Assembly (NCBI GenBank): GCA_902786515.1 | Contig: CADADA010000005.1 | Span: forward strand, 1 to 64,000 | Length of the DNA: 64,000 nucleotides | DNA from: an uncultured Lachnospiraceae bacterium | GTDB taxonomy: Bacteria > Bacillota > Clostridia > Lachnospirales > Lachnospiraceae | Direction of reading: 5' to 3' | Shown here: positions 57,842 to 64,000 of the stretch, in pieces | Numbering within the stretch: position 1 is the stretch's first letter | Layout of the letters: the number at the start of each line of letters is the position of its first letter | Made by a program: the position numbers and the translations under genes | Notes under the pieces: model-generated | Databases searched by the model: none | What the model was told of the DNA's origin: nothing | Seen by the model: only the letters and a program-made list of their open reading frames with translations

Positions 57842-60175
57842 CTACATATCCTGTAAAAGCCTTACATTTTCCTCTAACTCACGTGTTATGATTCCACCAT
57901 TGTTTTTAATCGCAACAATCTTGTTATTCAGTTCTTTTAGTTTTTTCAGTCTGTCTCTTTCGTATCTTCCCATACATTCGGTAAACATAGGGTGCTCTGC
58001 AAGTTTTTCCCTATACTTCTTCGCAAATGGACAATACATAAATAAAATTCCTCTTGAAATCTTGTTTATTCTTGCAAGCCCATATGCCTCATTCTTAACC
58101 CAGAGCATATAATCCTTTATAAACATCTCTTTATTGTTATTTCTTGATTTTTGAAGCTGTAATTTTATCTTTTGTTTTACCTCATCTGACAGTTCCCTGT
58201 TTTTCCTGAAAAACTGTATATAATCACAATATTCCGCAGTAAGAGACCTTTCCCTGATATCGTTCCAGTATATTCCCTGAACAGTTCTGCATAGTTCCCA
58301 TCTGAACGCGCCAACCAGCTTAAGCATTATATCCTGAACATTCTCTGCCGTAAATGCCGGAACTATAAATCTTGCAGGTGACACCCTCTTTTTGCCTTCG
58401 ATTTCCTGCCACATACTGCCTCTCTGTCCTACATTCGGCATCACAATGAATTCCGGAAGCACGGAAGTCTTAAGAGACATCCTCGGAATTTTCTTATCTG
58501 CATCTTCAAACTGATACTCTCTGTAAAATGCAGAAAAATCAACATCGATGATATCCATCAGATTCTTTTCTATCTTATCTGGTGTAAATGCCATCTTCTC
58601 AACATCATTAATGAAACTCTTACCTGATAGAACCGGACAGAAAGTAAGGAGCTGACCGCTTGTGGTTCTGTTGTTTGACTTAAACATGTTTGTCATCTCA
58701 TATCTGACTTTTCCCTTATAATCAGCAAAATATTCTTTCTTCTGCTGGTCCGTAAACCTCTGCGTCTTCGATAACTCCCTGAAATTCTCTTCATAATTCA
58801 GGTCAAATTCATTCTTAGACGGCTCTTTTTTACCTGTATATATGGCATGAAGCCATTCCCTTATGGTATATACCTTTATGCCGATATCGTATTTTTTTTC
58901 AGATAATGCATAAAGTGCTACCAGCTGGTTCTTATCAAACTGTTTTTCATCCATAAATCCGTAGCTTAAGAACAATTCAATAACTTTATCAACCTCTTTA
59001 TCTTCTTCCGCCTTGAAAAATACTTTCTCATATATCTCATAGTAAAGTTCACTTATTCTGCTTCTCAACTTTCTTACATCGTTTTCTGTAGAATATGGAT
59101 CCTTCAGGCTTCTGTATACTGTTAAAAATTTTTCAAAAGCAATTGACTTTTCTTCTCCAATTTCCGAATATTCAAGAATACGCTTCAATGCATTTTTTGT
59201 CTCCTCCACTGCCGCCGTAATCTGAGCATCCGAATATGTAAATATTAATTCCTCTGCTGACTCTTCTTCTACCTTGTTATCTGATATTTTTTGTTTCTTT
59301 CTTATAAGTTTATAGATATCATTTATCCTCGAATAATCATATTTAAAATCAAGTCCCAGCGTCTCTTCTTCCATATCCTTACATTCTTTGATGAGAGAAT
59401 TCAGCTTGTCTAAATCCTTCATGATTCTTGATATGTCACCATCGGCTGCCAGTACATCTAAAGCCAGCTTAGAATATAGCGTGAATATATTTGCTGCACC
59501 CTTATCATACAAATGCTTAAATATGCGTTCATAAAAAATATAAGACTTTTCACTTGAAGCTACGGCATTCTTTGCCAAATCCGCAGCGAGACTTAAGTGA
59601 TATCCCATAACATCTTCATCTTCGGCAAAAAACGGCTGTGAAATCTTTTCTGACATGCAAAAAAGACTTTGAAAATATTTGATGGTTTTCTCATCCGGAT
59701 TCAAATCATTCTCAAAGTACTCAAGCTGTTCAATCTCCTTAAGTACATAAGGCTTCATCATATAATCCTGACATAACTTTTTATATTCTTCATAAAAACT
59801 TTTAATATAATCAAAAACTTTAGATGTAACAGAATCCAATGCTTCATGAAGATCCGTTATATTCTCCAATTGATTAAATGATGAATTGATGGCAAGATTT
59901 CTGTATTTACCGGAAATCTTCATCATGTTCTCCACACTATTAACACTGCCATCATATTCAAATATACATACATCCGTATCCTCTTCCACAATATAATCAA
60001 ACATATATGTCTCTGATTCAATATCTATAATCCCGGCAATATCCCCTTTTTCAAGTGGTGTCTTTATGAAATCACCGCTTAAAACCACACTGCCGCTTTT
60101 TATGTATACTATACGGTCTGTCTTTTCCCCCTTTTTTAATAGTATGTCTCCACGTTCTAATCTCTTCTCTTCCAT
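57842..60175 (-). CDS. cNMP-binding-domain protein of unknown function (777 aa)
   Basis: Residues ~1-105 are a cyclic-nucleotide-binding-like barrel (LERGDILLKKGEKTDRIVYI, then KSGSVVLSGD, PLEKGDIAGIID). The remaining ~670 residues are mostly helical and charged, with TPR-like stretches and a conserved-looking block PARFIVPAFTAENVQDIM, then RWELCRTVQGIYWNDIRERS. The FLPE-RxA cyclic nucleotide cassette is not evident, so the barrel may not bind cAMP. Such proteins appear confined to Lachnospiraceae and relatives. The ATG has AAAGG 9 bases upstream. It lies 31 bases upstream of the chemoreceptor, so a signalling link is possible. Confidence 0.75.
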   Translation of the reverse strand: MEEKRLERGDILLKKGEKTDRIVYIKSGSVVLSGDFIKTPLEKGDIAGIIDIESETYMFDYIVEEDTDVCIFEYDGSVNSVENMMKISGKYRNLAINSSFNQLENITDLHEALDSVTSKVFDYIKSFYEEYKKLCQDYMMKPYVLKEIEQLEYFENDLNPDEKTIKYFQSLFCMSEKISQPFFAEDEDVMGYHLSLAADLAKNAVASSEKSYIFYERIFKHLYDKGAANIFTLYSKLALDVLAADGDISRIMKDLDKLNSLIKECKDMEEETLGLDFKYDYSRINDIYKLIRKKQKISDNKVEEESAEELIFTYSDAQITAAVEETKNALKRILEYSEIGEEKSIAFEKFLTVYRSLKDPYSTENDVRKLRSRISELYYEIYEKVFFKAEEDKEVDKVIELFLSYGFMDEKQFDKNQLVALYALSEKKYDIGIKVYTIREWLHAIYTGKKEPSKNEFDLNYEENFRELSKTQRFTDQQKKEYFADYKGKVRYEMTNMFKSNNRTTSGQLLTFCPVLSGKSFINDVEKMAFTPDKIEKNLMDIIDVDFSAFYREYQFEDADKKIPRMSLKTSVLPEFIVMPNVGQRGSMWQEIEGKKRVSPARFIVPAFTAENVQDIMLKLVGAFRWELCRTVQGIYWNDIRERSLTAEYCDYIQFFRKNRELSDEVKQKIKLQLQKSRNNNKEMFIKDYMLWVKNEAYGLARINKISRGILFMYCPFAKKYREKLAEHPMFTECMGRYERDRLKKLKELNNKIVAIKNNGGIITRELEENVRLLQDM

Positions 60176-60276
60176 ACAATCGTACCTTTCCCATATCACG
60201 TTAAAACTGCATACTACTATTTTACCTTATAATTACTCATTTGAACATATTTATTTTAAACAATATCAGGAATTTT

Positions 60277-61239
60277 TTACCACGTAACCAAAGTTGCCGC
60301 CCAGCTTAATCCTCCGCCAAATCCGCAGAATATTATCTTATCGCCTCGTTCTAACTTTCCATCCCTGTTAAGCTCATCTAACAGAATCGGAATACTTGCA
60401 CTTGATGTATTTCCGTATCTGTCCACATTTACCGGGAATTTTTCCTCCGGCTCTCCAAGTCTCTTTACTGCAGTCTGAATGATTCTTAAGTTTGCCTGGT
60501 GAACTATATAATATTTGATATCTGATTTATCAAGATTATTTCTCTCAAGGAGTTCCTCGATGCATTTTGGAACTATCTTTACCGCAAATTTGTATACAGC
60601 CTGACCATCCATGTATAATCCCGGAACTTTCGCATCATCCTTAACAAAAGGATTAACAACACCCCACGTTCCTCTGTCAAGTGCTCCTCCCTTTGTACCA
60701 TCTGAACCCTGTACAAAATCTGTAATAGCTGTGTCATCCGCTCTCACTACGGCAGCACCGGAACCATCGCCGAAAAGAACGCAGGTTGATCTGTCCGTCC
60801 AGTCTACAATCTTAGATAATGTCTCTGAACCGATGATTAATGCTGTTTTATAAATACCTGCTTTAAAATATGCTATAGCCGTATTCAATGCCACTACAAA
60901 TCCTGCACACGCAGAATTAATATCAATCGCAATGGCATTTACCATCCCCAACTCGGCCTGTAACTGACACGAGCAATTTGGTACAACCTTATCATTTGTT
61001 ACTGTCGCAAGTAGTATCAGGTCTATCTCTTCCGGCTTTATCCCCGCATTATCCATAGCCTCTTTTGCAGCCTCTATCGCCATTGATGTAGTAGTTTCAG
61101 TCTCAACAATATGTCTCTTTTCAATACCTACTCTTGTCTTAATCCACTCATCGCTTGTATCGACCAACTTTGCCATGTCATCATTTGTCATATAATTTTT
61201 AGGAATGCCTCTTCCTGTTCCAAGTATTCTTACTGCCAT
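60277..61239 (-). CDS. fabH: 3-oxoacyl-ACP synthase III (FabH-like)
   Basis: A 320-aa ketoacyl synthase III: N-terminal ILGTGRGIPKNYMTNDDMAK, catalytic Cys in INSACAGFVVALNTA (~112), His in YIVHQANLRII (~245) and Asn in DRYGNTSSASIPI (~275). It condenses an acyl-CoA with malonyl-ACP. The rest of the fab cluster is absent; instead it follows membrane and glycosyl transfer genes by 14 bases, so a special lipid rather than bulk fatty acid initiation is possible. Confidence 0.92.
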   Translation of the reverse strand: MAVRILGTGRGIPKNYMTNDDMAKLVDTSDEWIKTRVGIEKRHIVETETTTSMAIEAAKEAMDNAGIKPEEIDLILLATVTNDKVVPNCSCQLQAELGMVNAIAIDINSACAGFVVALNTAIAYFKAGIYKTALIIGSETLSKIVDWTDRSTCVLFGDGSGAAVVRADDTAITDFVQGSDGTKGGALDRGTWGVVNPFVKDDAKVPGLYMDGQAVYKFAVKIVPKCIEELLERNNLDKSDIKYYIVHQANLRIIQTAVKRLGEPEEKFPVNVDRYGNTSSASIPILLDELNRDGKLERGDKIIFCGFGGGLSWAATLVTW

Positions 61240-61253
61240 TTCTTATTTCCTTC

Positions 61254-62186
61254 CTATTTCTTTCTTCTGTTAAGTGGTAATGATATGCCATACCCTATTA
61301 CATCGCCAAAAATTGATAACATTCTGTGTATCATGGCGGCTGTAAATATAAGTTCCATATTGCTGATATTATCATTTGCACCAAGTAACATATATAAAAT
61401 GGCTTCCCTCACGCCAATTCCTCCCGGAGCTCCGGGTATCATAAACCCTACGACCCATGCAAGCATATAGTATGCTATGAGCAACGCTCCTTCGTACACC
61501 GTAAACTTAACATCTAAGGCTACAGAACATATTAAAAGTAAAACTGCACCCAATATTATAAATACTATCAGATATAAAAGCATATTCATTAAAAATACGC
61601 CTATGAATTTTGCATCTAACAGTCTTTTAATAATCCTGTTAATTTTTTTGCTCTTAAGACAAATAATCACAACTGCTGCAATTCCCACACATATAACTAT
61701 GCAAAGTATAACTGCATAAGTCGGTGTTACGTATTTGTGGATTACCTTTACAAATTCACGGTATGCACATATCACTGACACAAGTATTGTGACAATGATA
61801 AATCCAACAACTTCAAGAATACTGCTGATTCCCAGTTCAAACTGATCCAGACCGATTTTTGTCGCAAAGAGATTTCTTTCAACGTAATGCATAACATTTC
61901 CAGGCAGATATTTCCCAATATTCGCCTTTCCATAAACACCTGCAACTTCACTGTATTTTGTCTTGCTGCCCGATAAATAATCAAGCGTGTTTTTCCATGC
62001 ATACGCCAATATATACACTGTAAGTGTCACTCCCAGTGAACCTACGATACATACCAATATCGACTTAGGATTTGCCAGACTTTTAAAATTAATTCCCAGT
62101 TTGGATAAAGCAAATACTAAAAAGACCAGTGCCAATATCGTCACAATATTTCCAATATATTTTAAATACTTCTTTATCTTTCTCAC
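61254..62186 (-). CDS. LPG-synthase-like membrane protein (UPF0104)
   Basis: A 310-aa protein with about eight membrane helices and the family signatures KYLPGNVMHYVERN and MIPGAPGGIGVREAIL. It corresponds to the flippase half of MprF, without the aminoacyl transferase domain, and such stand-alone forms are thought to move lipids. It starts with GTG overlapping the stop of the acyltransferase gene (GTGA), a coupled arrangement. Confidence 0.9.
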   Translation of the reverse strand: MRKIKKYLKYIGNIVTILALVFLVFALSKLGINFKSLANPKSILVCIVGSLGVTLTVYILAYAWKNTLDYLSGSKTKYSEVAGVYGKANIGKYLPGNVMHYVERNLFATKIGLDQFELGISSILEVVGFIIVTILVSVICAYREFVKVIHKYVTPTYAVILCIVICVGIAAVVIICLKSKKINRIIKRLLDAKFIGVFLMNMLLYLIVFIILGAVLLLICSVALDVKFTVYEGALLIAYYMLAWVVGFMIPGAPGGIGVREAILYMLLGANDNISNMELIFTAAMIHRMLSIFGDVIGYGISLPLNRRKK

Positions 62187-62713
62187 CTCTGTCCAATCTG
62201 TCTGGCAGGATTTCCCGCAACAATTGCATAATCTTCAACGTCCTTAGTCACAACACTTCCGGCTCCAATTATTGCACCTTTTCCTATCCTGCTCACTTTA
62301 GGTAATATGGTAACGCCTGCACCTATCCATGCATCCTCACCAATGGTAAGACCGTCTGTAACTCTGACTGCTTTACTCTTTTTCCACTCACGACCATCTA
62401 TAATATGTTCATGATTAAGAATAAGTGAATGTTCAGAAATCCACACATTATCTTCTATCACAAGATTAGCACAACAGTCAATTGACACATCCTCTGATAT
62501 TCGTACATAATCTCCAACCTTAACTTCTCCCATTTTAAGACCATGTGGCACATAAAATGATATCTTTGAGGATAACACATTTTTCTTACCAAATTTTTTA
62601 AACATAATCTTATACATAAGATTCCTGCATTTCATAAGACCGGGACAGTCAAACACCCATATCCCGAAAAATATCTGAAACACTCTTCTTATCATTTCAA
62701 AAACCAACTGCAT
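62183..62713 (-). CDS. Hexapeptide-repeat acyltransferase
   Basis: A 176-aa left-handed beta-helix protein. Hexapeptide turns such as IGEDAWIGAGVTILPKVSRI, then GKGAIIGAGSVVTKDVEDYA, IVAGNPARQIG are clear, and the likely catalytic His is in LILNHEH. It resembles maltose/galactoside O-acetyltransferases, with a basic N-terminal amphipathic stretch. It probably acylates a sugar in the neighbouring envelope pathway. Confidence 0.9.
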   Translation of the reverse strand: MQLVFEMIRRVFQIFFGIWVFDCPGLMKCRNLMYKIMFKKFGKKNVLSSKISFYVPHGLKMGEVKVGDYVRISEDVSIDCCANLVIEDNVWISEHSLILNHEHIIDGREWKKSKAVRVTDGLTIGEDAWIGAGVTILPKVSRIGKGAIIGAGSVVTKDVEDYAIVAGNPARQIGQR

Positions 62714-62738
62714 CCTATCACCACGCCTTTTCTACAGA

Positions 62739-63704
62739 TTATTTATCATCTGCTTCATTCTGTTCTCTGTCGTAGTCAAGCTTACGAACGTGGTATTGAA
62801 CATCTTCAAGCAGCTTTCTGTTAGATGCTATTAAATCTGCCTGTAATCCAATGACAAACGTCAATGCTCCTAACATCATCAAAAGACTTGCCAGAATCAA
62901 AGACTGGATATGTCCGTCTCCATGTCCCATGCACATATACACAATAAACCTGATTCCAACGATAAGACCTGCTCCAAAGCATACTCCGCCGATAGTACTG
63001 AAAAACTGCAGCGGTTTGTACATCATAAATGCTCTTAAGATTGTGAGCATTGACTTCTTAACGTATCCCATCATGCTGCTAAACAGTCTTGAAGGTCTTA
63101 ACTCGGCATTAGTTCTGATTGGAACAGATGTCTGTGCTATCTTTGTTCTTCCTGCCTGTACTATAGTCTCTAAAGTATACGTATATTCATTGACAACATT
63201 TAATCTCATTGCCGCTTCTCTGCTGTATGCCCGGAATCCGCTCGGAGCATCCGGTATATCCGAATTTGATGCCACTCTTACAACCCAGCTTCCAAAATGC
63301 TGAAGTTTTTTCTTCAAAGGTGAAAAGTGTTCTGTCTGGTCAATCGGTCTTTCTCCAATGACAATATCCGTCTTTCCTTCAATAATCGGACGCACAATCT
63401 TTTCAATATCATCACCGTTATACTGATTATCAGCATCCGTATTTACTATAATATCCGCACCATTTCTTAGACACGCATCAAGTCCTGCCATAAATCCCTT
63501 GGCAAGTCCTTTATTACGTCTGAAATTAACTACGTAATTAACACCCCATTTTTTTGCTACCTCTACAGTATTATCTTTACTTCCGTCATTAATGATTAAA
63601 TATTCGATTTCATCAATTCCATCGATGTGTTTTGGCAAGTCGTTTAACGCTACTTCCAATGTTTCTGCTTCGTTATAACATGGTATCTGAATAATCAGCT
63701 TCAC
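62739..63704 (-). CDS. Family 2 glycosyltransferase (DPM1-like) with C-terminal membrane helices
   Basis: A 321-aa protein: GT-A fold with IQIPCYNEAETLEVALNDLP, INDGSKDNTVEVA, the DxD in IIVNTDADNQYNG and GERPIDQTEHFS. Two membrane helices follow near ~225-285 (FFSTIGGVCFGAGLIVGIRF, ASLLMMLGALTFVIG). It should move a sugar onto undecaprenyl or another lipid phosphate. It starts at GTG behind AGGAGG. It stands first in the visible envelope group. Confidence 0.93.
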   Translation of the reverse strand: MKLIIQIPCYNEAETLEVALNDLPKHIDGIDEIEYLIINDGSKDNTVEVAKKWGVNYVVNFRRNKGLAKGFMAGLDACLRNGADIIVNTDADNQYNGDDIEKIVRPIIEGKTDIVIGERPIDQTEHFSPLKKKLQHFGSWVVRVASNSDIPDAPSGFRAYSREAAMRLNVVNEYTYTLETIVQAGRTKIAQTSVPIRTNAELRPSRLFSSMMGYVKKSMLTILRAFMMYKPLQFFSTIGGVCFGAGLIVGIRFIVYMCMGHGDGHIQSLILASLLMMLGALTFVIGLQADLIASNRKLLEDVQYHVRKLDYDREQNEADDK

Positions 63705-63732
63705 CTTTCAAACCTCCTGTTTTTATCCTAAA

Positions 63733-64000
63733 TTAAAATGTTACTTCACCATCATGTGACATCAAAGTTGCCGCTGTTACAGTATTAATATTCATAATAC
63801 TCTGAACAAGTTCACTTTCTTCCTTAACCCTTACCTCTATAATCATATCAAGGCTTCCCGGTCTAAGGTTTCTTGATTTAACCTTGTTGTATTTGCTGTA
63901 TTTCTTTACAACATCTATAATCTTTGCTTCAGAATTGTAATCAGAAGCATTAATTACCAGTATCATCGGTGCCTTTGCGATTGGTACAGCATTAAGAATC
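63733..64000 (-). CDS. DUF4956-type protein, C-terminal part (5' end outside window)
   Basis: The open frame continues past the internal Met to the window edge (reading ILNAVPIAKAP before it), so this is the end of a longer gene. The visible ~88 residues have a ferredoxin-like IIDVVKKYSKYNKVKSRNLR, then DMIIEVRVKEESELVQSIMN, matching the cytoplasmic C-terminal domain of DUF4956 membrane proteins, which often accompany VTC polyphosphate polymerase genes. It lies 28 bases before the glycosyltransferase start. Confidence 0.7.
   Translation of the reverse strand, partial: ILNAVPIAKAPMILVINASDYNSEAKIIDVVKKYSKYNKVKSRNLRPGSLDMIIEVRVKEESELVQSIMNINTVTAATLMSHDGEVTF

Overview
The window looks like a low-GC Gram-positive chromosome from the Clostridia, most likely a Lachnospiraceae gut bacterium. 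The pointers are AGGAGG-type ribosome binding sites almost everywhere, sigma-A-like promoters, a Firmicutes-type LexA box, the MutS2/RlmD/YhaM/DUF951 housekeeping set, and very large secreted repeat proteins typical of that family. No rRNA, tRNA or CRISPR array was found.

Positions 1-24,850 hold one leftward-transcribed tailed-phage genome (prophage), read from right to left. It starts with a repressible-looking early promoter and a sigma-like protein, then the replication and recombination block (DUF2800 nuclease, DUF2815, family A DNA polymerase, Bro-N antirepressor, PrimPol-VapE primase/helicase, VRR-NUC, SNF2 helicase). An ArpU-like late regulator follows, then a terminator, HNH nuclease and small terminase. 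An 8-kb accessory block comes next: compact SAM synthetase, N6-adenine and C5-cytosine methyltransferases, and a peptide-modification-like set of amidoligase, gamma-glutamylcyclotransferase, DUF4314 and a paralogous partner. Several of these carry near-identical promoters. The block ends at large terminase, portal and ClpP-like prohead protease. Capsid, tail, lysis and integration genes are not in the window.

Positions 24,850-32,900 are an accessory or defence region. A Com-like zinc-ribbon gene sits behind a promoter with a LexA box in its spacer. A rightward five-gene operon follows (HTH-like 277-aa protein, 930-aa SF1B helicase with an uncharacterised N-terminal half, XRE regulator, Nudix hydrolase, SinI-like restriction endonuclease). 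It is convergent with a cytosine-5 methyltransferase that carries its own N-terminal HTH. An ASCH-like protein and a short tandem repeat mark the edge of the region. The operon leader carries four GGGTAG boxes at an exact 10-bp period.

Positions 33,100-64,000 are core chromosome: RlmD, YhaM, an HtrA-like protein that has lost its catalytic triad, MutS2, a two-component system, and two large secreted proteins with low-complexity stalks (one with GLUG/InlB-like repeats, one with Big2 repeats and NlpC/P60). Then come TrmL, an AIR-synthase-like protein, VanW/G5, a DnaQ-like exonuclease, DUF951, a chemoreceptor and a cNMP-binding-domain protein. A small envelope or glycolipid cluster (FabH, LPG-synthase-like membrane protein, hexapeptide acyltransferase, family 2 glycosyltransferase, DUF4956) ends the window.
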